43,419 nt of DNA from an uncultured Spirochaetia bacterium (GCA_947040945.1 CAMRCO010000006.1:1-43419), one strand, 5' to 3'. Counted from the stretch's first letter, positions 30,471 through 39,294 are shown. The notes: a model not told the origin generated them from the sequence alone. A program made the numbers and translations.

Positions 30471-31856
30471 TTATAGCACAGAATCTAATGCTTTTTTAGG
30501 GTCATTCTCAAGGCTTACAATAAAGTCTATTAAAACTTTTGACCATTTTTCTACAGGAAGTTCTTTATCAAAAAATGTTTTTTCTTTAAGCAAATTAGGG
30601 ATAAAATCGTCTAAACTAGGATATTTATCCATAAGTGATTTAAAAACTGTATAATTTACGTCATTCTGAATACCTTTTCTATGAATAAAAATGAGTGCTG
30701 CCAAAGAAAATAAAGACCTTCTTATGTCTATTCCATTCTCCTCCATAGCTAGCATAGGTGGTATATTTCTAATTGCAAACTTTTGTAAAGCTGCAAATAA
30801 AATTGCACTCCATTTATGGCTTAAATATGGATTTGAAAACCTATCAAGCACATTATCTATATATATTTTAGCTTCTTCATTATCGTTTAATGCCTTATGA
30901 ACATCTGACAAATAAAGTTTCAAAAATGAAGAAATTGATTTATCTTTTAATGCTTCTTTAACTGTAATATAATTAAGTATTGTAGAAATACCAAGTATAG
31001 AAGTATGCCCACCATTTAGGTAATGTACTTTACGTTTATAATAATAGTCTATGTTATCAGTATAAACTATATCGAGTCCTGTTTTAGATAAAGGCAATAC
31101 TTTATCAAGTTTATCAGTATCCCCTTCTAAAGCAAAAAACATAAACTTCTCACAAAGCACCGCATAACTGTCCTCATAGCCCCATTCTTTTTGCCATTCA
31201 TCTATATACTCTTTTGGATACCCGGGTACTATTCTATCAACTAATGTGTTATATGTATTCACATGATTTTTAATCCACTCTATAAACTCATTTTCAAATC
31301 CAAAGTTTAAAGAATGATCTATAATATACTTTTTAAGTAAATCTCCATTATTACTTAAAAGTTCACATGGAATAACAAATAATTCCTCATCAAGTTTATT
31401 TTTCTCTTTAAGTATGTCATATCTCTTTTTAATCCAAAGAGTTAATCTTGCTGGAAATGTTTTAGGCACAGATGACAAACTTTCTTTTTCATATACAAGA
31501 CCAATTTCTGTAGTGTTACTTATCACAACATTAATATCTATGTCATGGGCAAGCATTAAAAACTCATTATACTCATCAGCCATAGAAATTTGTTTTTTTA
31601 TACAATCAACTATTGAGGGACTATGCCCTAATGTTGAGCATTCGATTACAGTATAAAGACCATCTTGTGAGTTTATGTCAGAAACATTTTTAGAAGATGA
31701 TGTTGCAATAACAACGCCAATATCGGCAAAACCTTTATTGTTTATTGTGTTTAGAGCAAAATCAAAAAAACCTCTGATAAATACTCCAGAACCTATTTGT
31801 AGAACCTTAGTAGGTTTTACAGGTATATTTTTATAGTCTCTTTTAAGTTTATTCAT
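30471..31856 (-). CDS. uxaB: Tagaturonate reductase (altronate oxidoreductase)-like, mannitol dehydrogenase family
   Basis: VLQIGSGVFIRGFFDFALNTINNKGFADIGVVIATSSS, VISNTTEIGLVY, PCELLSNNGDLLKKYI, KVHYLNGGHTSI. Confidence 0.87.
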   Translation of the reverse strand: MNKLKRDYKNIPVKPTKVLQIGSGVFIRGFFDFALNTINNKGFADIGVVIATSSSKNVSDINSQDGLYTVIECSTLGHSPSIVDCIKKQISMADEYNEFLMLAHDIDINVVISNTTEIGLVYEKESLSSVPKTFPARLTLWIKKRYDILKEKNKLDEELFVIPCELLSNNGDLLKKYIIDHSLNFGFENEFIEWIKNHVNTYNTLVDRIVPGYPKEYIDEWQKEWGYEDSYAVLCEKFMFFALEGDTDKLDKVLPLSKTGLDIVYTDNIDYYYKRKVHYLNGGHTSILGISTILNYITVKEALKDKSISSFLKLYLSDVHKALNDNEEAKIYIDNVLDRFSNPYLSHKWSAILFAALQKFAIRNIPPMLAMEENGIDIRRSLFSLAALIFIHRKGIQNDVNYTVFKSLMDKYPSLDDFIPNLLKEKTFFDKELPVEKWSKVLIDFIVSLENDPKKALDSVL

Positions 31857-31882
31857 AACATAGTATCCTCAAAAAATTAAAT

Positions 31883-32509
31883 TTATAACGATTTTAATAT
31901 ATCAGACGCTTCAGAAAATCTTTTTCTAAGCTCTTTCCAGTCACGTTTCTCAAGTAGAGATCGTGGACATAACCATGAGCCACCACAAGCAAATACATTC
32001 TTTTCTGATAAATACTCTTTCACATTTTCAAGCTTAACCCCACCTAATGGCATAAACTTAATCCCAATATGAGAATAAACAGGAGCCATTGCTTTAAGCC
32101 AGTCCACTCCACCAAAAACTGATGCTGGAAAAAACTTAATATGTTTATGACCAAACGATAAACATTGCTCTATTTCAGCTGCAGTTACTGCTCCCGGTAT
32201 ATAGTGATAATTTTTCTTCTTAGCATGCTCTAGAAGACAAGGCTGAAAACCAGGGCTTATAATAATATTTGTCCCTAAGTCTAGTATTCTGTCAGCTTGC
32301 TCTGTGTTTAATACAGTGGCTGCTGCTCTTGGAAGTGTTGGATAATCTTTTGCTAAAATCTCAAGTGCTTTATAGCCATAATCTGTACGCATAGTAAGCT
32401 CAATTGCTGGCAAAAACTCAAGACATAAATCAGCAATATTACGTATCTCTTCTTCTGTTTCAATGACAGCTACAGGAATAATTGGAACCGAAATATACTT
32501 ATTAAACAT
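31883..32509 (-). CDS. eda: KDPG/KHG aldolase
   Basis: VPIIPVAVIETEEEIRNIADLCLEFLPAIELTMRT, NIIISPGFQP, IPGAVTAAEIEQCLSFGHKHIKFFPASVFGGVDWLKAMAPVY, FMPLGGV. SD GAGGAG upstream of ATG 32509. Confidence 0.93.
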   Translation of the reverse strand: MFNKYISVPIIPVAVIETEEEIRNIADLCLEFLPAIELTMRTDYGYKALEILAKDYPTLPRAAATVLNTEQADRILDLGTNIIISPGFQPCLLEHAKKKNYHYIPGAVTAAEIEQCLSFGHKHIKFFPASVFGGVDWLKAMAPVYSHIGIKFMPLGGVKLENVKEYLSEKNVFACGGSWLCPRSLLEKRDWKELRKRFSEASDILKSL

Positions 32510-32546
32510 ATTAAAACTCCTCAAAATATTATTTTTTTCTTACATA

Positions 32547-33263
32547 TTATTTAAATATATTCTTATCAAAAACTAAACTTTTATCTATATCTGTGTTCTT
32601 AAAATACTCTCCATGATTCTCTAATATCTTATTTATTTCACTATGAATTTTCTGTAAATGTTTTTTTATAGTACATTGAACTAAAACTTCATCATGATTT
32701 ATAATAGCATCCAAAATATTTCTATGCTCAGAAACAACATCTTTCATTTTTTGATAATCAACTAAAGCAAGAAAACGTATTCTTTTATAATCAGTACCAA
32801 ATGTGTCAAGCATTGTCCAAGTATTCATTTTACCAACAGATTCAAATATTGTTCTGTGAAAAAGCTCATCATAATAAAAGTGTTCTTTATACTCATTATC
32901 ACTAATATTTTGATGTTTCTCTAATATATCCTCACATTTTTTTATAAAAACATCACTCATATTATTAATAGCCAAACGCATAACTTTATCCTCTAAAACA
33001 ACTCGGCAAAAATAAGACTCACTAACTCTTTCAAAATCTATTTTAGACACAAATGTACCACGTTGCGGATATATATCGACCAACTTTTCATAAGAAAGCT
33101 TAATCATAGCCTCTCTTATTGGAGTTTTACTCGCATTAAGCTCAAGTGCTATAGCCTGTTCACTCAATTTCATTTCAGGTAAAAAAACTAATGTCAATAT
33201 ATCCATACGAATTGAGTCATATACGTATTCTGAAACATTTCTAGATGCCAGTTTGTCAACCAT
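32547..33263 (-). CDS. GntR-family regulator with FCD domain
   Basis: wHTH VSEYVYDSIRMDILTLVFLPEMKLSEQAIALELNASKTPIREAMIKLSYEKLVDIYPQRGTFVSKID plus FCD-like C-terminal region. ATG 33317 of the supplied ORF overlaps a consensus -10, so ATG 33263 is preferred. Confidence 0.9.
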   Translation of the reverse strand: MVDKLASRNVSEYVYDSIRMDILTLVFLPEMKLSEQAIALELNASKTPIREAMIKLSYEKLVDIYPQRGTFVSKIDFERVSESYFCRVVLEDKVMRLAINNMSDVFIKKCEDILEKHQNISDNEYKEHFYYDELFHRTIFESVGKMNTWTMLDTFGTDYKRIRFLALVDYQKMKDVVSEHRNILDAIINHDEVLVQCTIKKHLQKIHSEINKILENHGEYFKNTDIDKSLVFDKNIFK

Positions 33264-33293
33264 TTTTATCACAGTTTTTGCCTTATTCAATAG

Positions 33294-33334
33294 TAGTATA
33301 CTAGTATTATAGTACATTATTTTTGCGAATTCAA
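33294..33334 (-). promoter_or_regulatory. Sigma70-type promoter with overlapping GntR-type palindromic operator
   Basis: Minus strand: TTGAAT (33334-33329), 17-nt spacer, TATAAT (33311-33306), then palindrome TAGTATACTA (33303-33294), matching TNGT-N2-ACNA. Confidence 0.7.
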
Positions 33335-33513
33335 GTTTTTTTGCAACTTTTTTTTACAAAGTCATATAAAACCTTTTACTTTAATGCTATATAGATATAT
33401 AATTATAAAAATTAGGAGATAAATGACTTAAATCTTAATTGAACGATTTATAGAAAATAGAAGAGTTTAGAAAGCTAAAATATAAACATAGTATTGTTTA
33501 AGGAATATCTGAG

Positions 33514-34611
33514 ATGACACAACTCTCTCTTTATGACTTTTATAGACTAATCCCTAAAATTGATTTACACTACCACTTACTTGGTGGGGTACGTCTTGAA
33601 ACAATGTTGCACTTCGCAAAAAAATATAAAATAGATTTACCAGTCACAGTCGCAAAATCTTTTTACAGGAAATATCAACTACCAGGAATGCCCCGTAAAG
33701 GAGGTATTGAGGCGTTATCATTTCTTTACTCTATTATGAAAGATTCCAGTGATTATCATAAAGTAATTACAGAGGTGGCAGAAGATGCTAAAGCTGTAGG
33801 ATTACGCTATATTGAAACATTTTGGAACCCAAGTGACTGCCCTATTTCGTATAACAAACTTAATCCAGAACTCATTAAATCAGTTGATTTAGCAGAAAAA
33901 ATATATGGTGTTACAATTCGTTTTATTCCATCTATCAATCGAGAAGCTAGTCCTGAAATAGCTGTGGATATGGTTAAAAATATTATTTCAAATCCTCATC
34001 CATATGTTTTAGGAATTGGTATTGATTACAAAGAACAACTAGCTCCTGTCGAAAATTTTTGGAAAGCATACAAGCTCGCCAAACAGAATGGTTTGAGATT
34101 AACTGCACATTGTTCTGAGTTTGGTCTACATTGGCGTAATGTCGAAACCAGTATTGAACTAATAGGATGCGAACGTATTGATCATGGTTACACTATTACT
34201 GAAAACCCTGAACTTACAGAAAAATATGCAAATGAAGGAATACCATTCACAGTTATACCATCCAATACATATTACCTTTCACAGTGGACTTCTAAAGATG
34301 AGTGGCAGAAAAAACACCCAATTAGAAAAATGGCTGAAGCTGGACTAAATATTATTCCATGTACTGATGACTGGCATATACATAACACAAATAGTGCTAA
34401 TTGTTATCTTACAATGGTAGAAGATTTTGGGTTTGACCTTGATGGTATACGCACAATGATTGAAAATAGTATTCTTGCTGCTTGGATAAGTGAAGAGCAA
34501 AAATATATTTGGAAAAAAGAATGGCTGGCTCAGTTTGACGAGTTGCGTTCACGTCTTTCAGATGAACCTACAATAGATAAAGAACATCATATCCACTATA
34601 AACGACCTTAA
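33514..34611 (+). CDS. Adenosine deaminase-family amidohydrolase
   Basis: KIDLHYHLLGGVRLETML, LRLTAHCSEFGLHWRNVETSIELIGCERIDHGYTI, PFTVIPSNTYYL, IIPCTDDW. Confidence 0.85.
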   Translation: MTQLSLYDFYRLIPKIDLHYHLLGGVRLETMLHFAKKYKIDLPVTVAKSFYRKYQLPGMPRKGGIEALSFLYSIMKDSSDYHKVITEVAEDAKAVGLRYIETFWNPSDCPISYNKLNPELIKSVDLAEKIYGVTIRFIPSINREASPEIAVDMVKNIISNPHPYVLGIGIDYKEQLAPVENFWKAYKLAKQNGLRLTAHCSEFGLHWRNVETSIELIGCERIDHGYTITENPELTEKYANEGIPFTVIPSNTYYLSQWTSKDEWQKKHPIRKMAEAGLNIIPCTDDWHIHNTNSANCYLTMVEDFGFDLDGIRTMIENSILAAWISEEQKYIWKKEWLAQFDELRSRLSDEPTIDKEHHIHYKRP

Positions 34612-34626
34612 ACTAAAGGAGATTTT

Positions 34627-35958
34627 ATGAAAACATCTAACAAAGCCTCAAACAACTTTATTTCTCGTTGGTTTAAATTTGACGAATTCAACACAAATTT
34701 TAAACAAGAAACTATTGCAGGTATAACAACATTTACAACGATGGTTTATATCGTTGCTGTTGTACCCGGAATGCTTAGAAGTGGTGGACTACCATTCGAG
34801 AGTGCTTTAACTGTAACTATTTTTATGACTGCTCTTACAACATTTATAATGGGAGTTTATACAAATCGCCCCTTTGCACTTGCTCCAGGACTTGGTAGTG
34901 TCGCTATATTTTCATTCACTTTGCTTGGTGGGGGTGTCCCACTCGAAATTGCTTCGGGCATTGTTTTTATTAGTGGTGTACTTTTTATGATAGTTTCATT
35001 TTTGGGGATACGTGACTTCATTGTACGCGTTATACCTAAAAGCATTAAAGTTTCTGTGGGAGTCGGAATTGGACTTTTTATAGCCTTATTAGGATTTAAA
35101 CAATCAGGAATTATTATTGCTAATGCTAAAAATAATGTACTGGTTTTTGGAGACCTTACAGCAACAAGTACTTTATTAGCTATAGTAGGTTTTTTCATTG
35201 TAATATTTTTTACAACACGTAAAATTCCTGGTGGTATTATTTTATCAATAATAATCATAACTATTATTGGTTTATTTTTTGGAGTTACCGATTTGCCTAA
35301 AGAAGTATTCAGTTTTCCTGCTAGAATTGATAATATGTTCTTAAAAATTGATGTTATTGGAGCATTAAGTCCTGTATACCTTCCTTTTTTATTAGCTTTT
35401 TTTATCCCTGATTTTTTCTCAACACTTGGAACATTACTAGGTGTTGGTGGTCAAGCTGGTTATCTTGATAATGATGGTAATTTACCGGGTATTGATAAAA
35501 ACTTTTATGTTGATTCTACAGCTACAGCATTTGGTGCACTTTTTTCATGCCCTGTTCTTACCACATATTTAGAAAGTGCAGCAGGAGTAGCCGCAGGTGG
35601 TAGAACAGGTTTTACAGTTGTTATTACATCATTCTGTTTTCTATTAACTTTATTTTTAGCTCCTCTAGCGAGTACAATTCCAACAGCAGCAACAGCACCT
35701 GTACTTATGTTTATTGGTATCAACATGATGAGTTCCATTCGTAAGGTTGATTTTGAGGATGTTACTGAATATTTACCAGCATTTATTTGTGTTGTAATCA
35801 GTATTTTCTCTTTTAATTCAGGCAATGGTATTGCAGCAGCAATGTTAGTTTATGCCTTTTTGAAACTTATAACAGGTCGTTACAAGGAAGACCATTGGTC
35901 TGTTTACCTTATTGCTGTTTTAATGATTTTATATTTTTACAATTTAGCTTCACATTAA
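34627..35958 (+). CDS. NCS2/AzgA-like purine (adenine/guanine/hypoxanthine) permease
   Basis: FKQETIAGITTFTTMVYIVAVVPGML, NRPFALAPGLGS, DSTATAFGALFSCPVLTTYLESAAGVAAGGRTGFTVVI; multi-TM. Confidence 0.9.
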   Translation: MKTSNKASNNFISRWFKFDEFNTNFKQETIAGITTFTTMVYIVAVVPGMLRSGGLPFESALTVTIFMTALTTFIMGVYTNRPFALAPGLGSVAIFSFTLLGGGVPLEIASGIVFISGVLFMIVSFLGIRDFIVRVIPKSIKVSVGVGIGLFIALLGFKQSGIIIANAKNNVLVFGDLTATSTLLAIVGFFIVIFFTTRKIPGGIILSIIIITIIGLFFGVTDLPKEVFSFPARIDNMFLKIDVIGALSPVYLPFLLAFFIPDFFSTLGTLLGVGGQAGYLDNDGNLPGIDKNFYVDSTATAFGALFSCPVLTTYLESAAGVAAGGRTGFTVVITSFCFLLTLFLAPLASTIPTAATAPVLMFIGINMMSSIRKVDFEDVTEYLPAFICVVISIFSFNSGNGIAAAMLVYAFLKLITGRYKEDHWSVYLIAVLMILYFYNLASH

Positions 35959-36142
35959 AAATAATATTTCTATTTATAATGACAAGTAAAATTTATTTAT
36001 GAATACTCTAAAAAATATAAATCAAAGCAGCCTACCTTAGGGTTACTTTTTTATTTAACTATTAATATAGATTATTTGACTATTATATAAAATAATTATA
36101 CCATAATTCATGTATTAAAATGTATAAAATGGAGAAATAAAC

Positions 36143-36568
36143 ATGAAAACTGCATTAATAATGATATTGTTAATATCTATTATAGGCTGTAAAAATGATA
36201 CTGAAACTGTAAGTAAAGACTCTGATGTAGAAAAGCCAGAAGTTTTAATGAGCAGTCCTCTCAACACTAATTCACAAAAAACATCAAACCGAGCTTTAGT
36301 TGGAGGATGGAAAATTAATGAGGACATGCCAGAATATAAATTACCAGAGGATGTTCAAGTGGCTTTTGATGAAGTAAAAGTAGTTGGCACTCAATATGTA
36401 CCTGTTTTATATTTAGGCTCTCAGCTTGTTTCAGGAAAAAACTATATGCTAATTTGTAAGCAAATATCGTCTACACCAGAGCAATCTGTGAGTATTGTTC
36501 AGGTGACAATTTATAAACCATTAAATGCACCTGCTAAAATAACAGAAATTAAACCAATACTTAATTAA
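36143..36568 (+). CDS. Small lipoprotein with a cystatin-like domain
   Basis: Signal peptide with lipobox (MKTALIMILLISIIGC); GGW near domain start; VPVLYLGSQLVSGKNYMLICKQ contains QxVxG (QLVSG, 36422-36436) in cystatin-like context. SD 'ggag' upstream. Confidence 0.7.
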   Translation: MKTALIMILLISIIGCKNDTETVSKDSDVEKPEVLMSSPLNTNSQKTSNRALVGGWKINEDMPEYKLPEDVQVAFDEVKVVGTQYVPVLYLGSQLVSGKNYMLICKQISSTPEQSVSIVQVTIYKPLNAPAKITEIKPILN

Positions 36569-36575
36569 GTATAAT

Positions 36576-36619
36576 AAAACTCCACCACTTAAAAATTAAA
36601 ATGGAGGAGTTTTGTTTTC
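36576..36619. terminator. Hairpin between convergent genes
   Basis: aaaactcc(acca)...(tgga)ggagtttt stem (8 bp + mismatch + 3 bp), followed by gttttct on plus; A-rich flank gives T tract on minus. Confidence 0.65.
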
Positions 36620-36635
36620 TAATATCTACTGTTAA

Positions 36636-38627
36636 CTATATATTTCTAGCAAGCTCATAAGCATCCCAAATAGCATACATAATATTATGCACTTTATTTG
36701 AGTCACCAATATTGTGTACTGGAATATCACAATTTGATAATTCTTGAAATAACTTATTATTTTCACTATAGCCAACCGAAGTAACTAATGTATCACAAGC
36801 AAGAGTTAATGTTTCTTCCCCTTTTTTAACAGTTACAGTTTTACCACTTGTATTTTCAATTGTAGAATTAGTATGAACATCAATTTTATAAAAGTTTATT
36901 AAATCTTTAAGCATAAAATAATTTGGGAAAGGAATCGCAGGATGTCCACCATGCCCACTTAAAATCTCAGGAACTATCTCTACTATATTTACTTTTTTGC
37001 CAAGCTTCGCTAACCATAAAGCAGTTTCACAACCAACTAAACCACCACCAACTAATACTATATTTTCACCTACTTCTACTTTTTTCATTAAAACATCTTC
37101 TACAAGTACTGGCTTAATATCTCCATTAAAAGTAAGCTCTTTCGCTTTCGAGCCTGTAGCAACAACTACAACATCAGCACCAAATTTTGAAATCATATCG
37201 GCAGATGCTGCTGTATTCATTTTTACTTCTACACCAAGAAGTTCCATTTGACGTTCATAATATTTTATCAAAGCATGGTCATGACGTTTAAAATCAGGAG
37301 CACCTCCAGGTATTAAGTTACCACCAAGAGCATCCGTTTTTTCACAAAGCGTTACTTTATGTCCAGAAATTGACGCAACTCTTGCAACTTCAAGTCCAGC
37401 AACACCACCACCAACTACTAATATATGTTTTTTAATTAATGCCTGCTTTATTCCGTAAATTTCTTCTCTACCACAAGCAGCATTAACTGCGCATGATAAT
37501 ATAGGTCCAACTGAGGCTCTACCCACACAAGCTTCATGGCAACTAAGACAATGACGAACTTCATCTTCTCTATTATATCTTATTTTTGTAACATATTCAG
37601 GATCAGCAAGCAAAGGTCTACCATAACTTACAATGTCACAGCATTTACCAATAGCATCATTAGCCATTTTAGCATTGTCCATTCTACCTGCAAGTATAAT
37701 TGGAACATCAACATGTTTTTTTAATATTTCACCAAAGCTATTATAAACACCATCTTCAAAATACATTGGTGGATGATTCCAATACCATGCATCATAAGTA
37801 CCAGCATCAACATTAAGTGAGTCGTAACCTGCGTCAACTAGCATTTTGGCTGCCTCTATGCCTTCTTCTATATCTCGTCCTGCTTCAACATAATCTTCCT
37901 CAGGCAATGCCCCTTGTCTTAATGCTTTCATACAGCTTTTTAAACTGTAACGTAAACTTACAATAAAGTCTTCACCACATGCTTTTTTTATACCCTTAAC
38001 AATATCAGTTGCAACTCTTAGTCTATTCTCTAATGAACCGCCATATTCGTCAGTTCTTTTGTTGTAGATACTAATCGCAAACTGGTCAAGCAAATAACCT
38101 TCATGCACAGCGTGAATCTCTACTCCATCAAAGCCTGATTTTTGAGCAATTACTGCCGACATCACAAACTTTTGAAGCAGATTTTGAATTTCTTCAATTG
38201 TCATTTCTCTATGTGTTATACTAGGGTCAAACCTATTAGTCTGCTCAGACGGAGCAATTGAATTAGAAACGAAACCCGGTAATGCACTACGACCTAGTCC
38301 ACCTGTCAGTTGTATCAATACTTTACCACCATACGAGTGAATTCTTTCATTCATACCGTATGTGCTATGAATAAATGCGAAAGGGGAAGTTGTAGGACAA
38401 GGAATAGCAGATGGTAGTCCTTCAATGTTCAAATCTACACTAGCAATACCTGTTATTATAAGAGCAACATTGTTTCTTGCACGCTCCACATAATAATCTT
38501 GTAAACGCTGTGAAAATCCACCACTTGAATCAGCAAATCCGATAGGTCCCATTGGTGCCATAGAAGTTCTGTTTTTTAACTTCATTTTACCTATGTTTGT
38601 AGGCTCGAAAATTTTTGAATACTTCAT
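36636..38627 (-). CDS. OYE-type NADH:flavin oxidoreductase with Fe-S motif and FAD/NAD(P) domain (2-enoate reductase / 2,4-dienoyl-CoA reductase-like)
   Basis: N-terminal OYE barrel (MAPMGPIGFAD, GFDGVEIHAVHEGYLLDQF), Fe-S motif CLSCHEACVGRASVGPILSCAVN, Rossmann motifs ILVVGGGVAGLEVARVA and IVLVGGGLVGCETALWLA. Confidence 0.92.
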   Translation of the reverse strand: MKYSKIFEPTNIGKMKLKNRTSMAPMGPIGFADSSGGFSQRLQDYYVERARNNVALIITGIASVDLNIEGLPSAIPCPTTSPFAFIHSTYGMNERIHSYGGKVLIQLTGGLGRSALPGFVSNSIAPSEQTNRFDPSITHREMTIEEIQNLLQKFVMSAVIAQKSGFDGVEIHAVHEGYLLDQFAISIYNKRTDEYGGSLENRLRVATDIVKGIKKACGEDFIVSLRYSLKSCMKALRQGALPEEDYVEAGRDIEEGIEAAKMLVDAGYDSLNVDAGTYDAWYWNHPPMYFEDGVYNSFGEILKKHVDVPIILAGRMDNAKMANDAIGKCCDIVSYGRPLLADPEYVTKIRYNREDEVRHCLSCHEACVGRASVGPILSCAVNAACGREEIYGIKQALIKKHILVVGGGVAGLEVARVASISGHKVTLCEKTDALGGNLIPGGAPDFKRHDHALIKYYERQMELLGVEVKMNTAASADMISKFGADVVVVATGSKAKELTFNGDIKPVLVEDVLMKKVEVGENIVLVGGGLVGCETALWLAKLGKKVNIVEIVPEILSGHGGHPAIPFPNYFMLKDLINFYKIDVHTNSTIENTSGKTVTVKKGEETLTLACDTLVTSVGYSENNKLFQELSNCDIPVHNIGDSNKVHNIMYAIWDAYELARNI

Positions 38628-38663
38628 ACTCTGATCTCCTTATAATTTTTTTATAATTAGCGA

Positions 38664-38673
38664 TAACATGTTA
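38664..38673. promoter_or_regulatory. 10-bp perfect palindrome upstream of the OYE-type gene, possible operator
   Basis: taacatgtta located about 40 bp upstream of the 38627 start. Confidence 0.3.
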
Positions 38674-38931
38674 ATATTATCATATGAAATTTACAAAACT
38701 ATCTTAAGCTATTGCCCATAAAAATATACTTATATTGTATATCAAAAGGAATATTTATCCACAACTTTTTTTTATTTCTTACAACTTTAAACTCTATATT
38801 TAACTATAACTGTAACATTAACACAAAAATATTAGAGATAATATTAATATAATGGTTGATACTTTCAGATACATAGACAATAAAAACACTTAATATAGTA
38901 TAAATAGATCTAATTTTAGAACAAACAACAT

Positions 38932-38954
38932 AAAAAGTGTTCCTTAAAGAACAC
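38932..38954 (-). terminator. Rho-independent terminator for a minus-strand transcript
   Basis: Minus strand GTGTTC-TTTAAG-GAACAC-TTTTT. Confidence 0.7.
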
Positions 38955-39113
38955 CACCAGAGGTGTACTGGAAGTAAAACTCGTGGATTTGTAGGTTTTG
39001 GTACATCACTTCCAATGTAAATATATAGATACTCAAAGTGGCATTTTTCCACATCCATACACTAATCTAGTGTTATACCTTTATTAACAAAGATGCTAGT
39101 AATATTAGAAACT

Positions 39114-39218
39114 CTAGCTTAGATGCACTATGTCGTTTCTAGAACGTAGCACCTTAGACAAGTAATGCACTCTAATTTGATTTTCTAAACCTTTCTTTTT
39201 TATAAGCCTTCTATTCAT
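39114..39218 (-). CDS. Small basic ORF, 34 aa (MNRRLIKKKGLENQIRVHYLSKVLRSRNDIVHLS)
   Basis: GGAGG Shine-Dalgarno (39226-39230) at 7-nt spacing; 9 K/R residues; no recognised family. Confidence 0.4.
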   Translation of the reverse strand: MNRRLIKKKGLENQIRVHYLSKVLRSRNDIVHLS

Positions 39219-39294
39219 CATTCGACCTCCATGTTTTATGATGTTTTGTTTACTACTATAATATTTTCGGTATATGTTATGTTATCCTTTATAG

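Larger units (their letters stand above)
38932..39262 (-). ncRNA. Candidate structured/dual-function RNA locus (5' end approximate)
   Basis: No long supported CDS. Nested inverted repeats TGGAAGT...ACTTCCA and AAAAC...GTTTT, perfect hairpin ACACTA-GAT-TAGTGT (39059-39073), terminal Rho-independent terminator. Confidence 0.35.

Noticed and set aside
33423-33431. Two-codon ORF ATG-ACT-TAA after AGGAG upstream of the deaminase gene
   Set aside because: Spacing is only 4 nt and the pattern is easily produced by chance in AT-rich DNA. Could be a leader ORF but there is no further support.
33335-33513. Purine riboswitch before the deaminase/permease pair
   Set aside because: Looked for the conserved purine aptamer core and P1-P3 layout; not found.
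37997-38627. Possibility that the 663-aa flavoenzyme is a fusion artefact
   Set aside because: OYE, Fe-S and FAD/NAD domains in this order are the normal architecture of the 2-enoate/2,4-dienoyl-CoA reductase family.
38804-39058. 84-aa minus-strand ORF
   Set aside because: No SD, no recognisable domain, and the predicted Rho-independent terminator lies inside it. Better explained as part of a structured RNA region.
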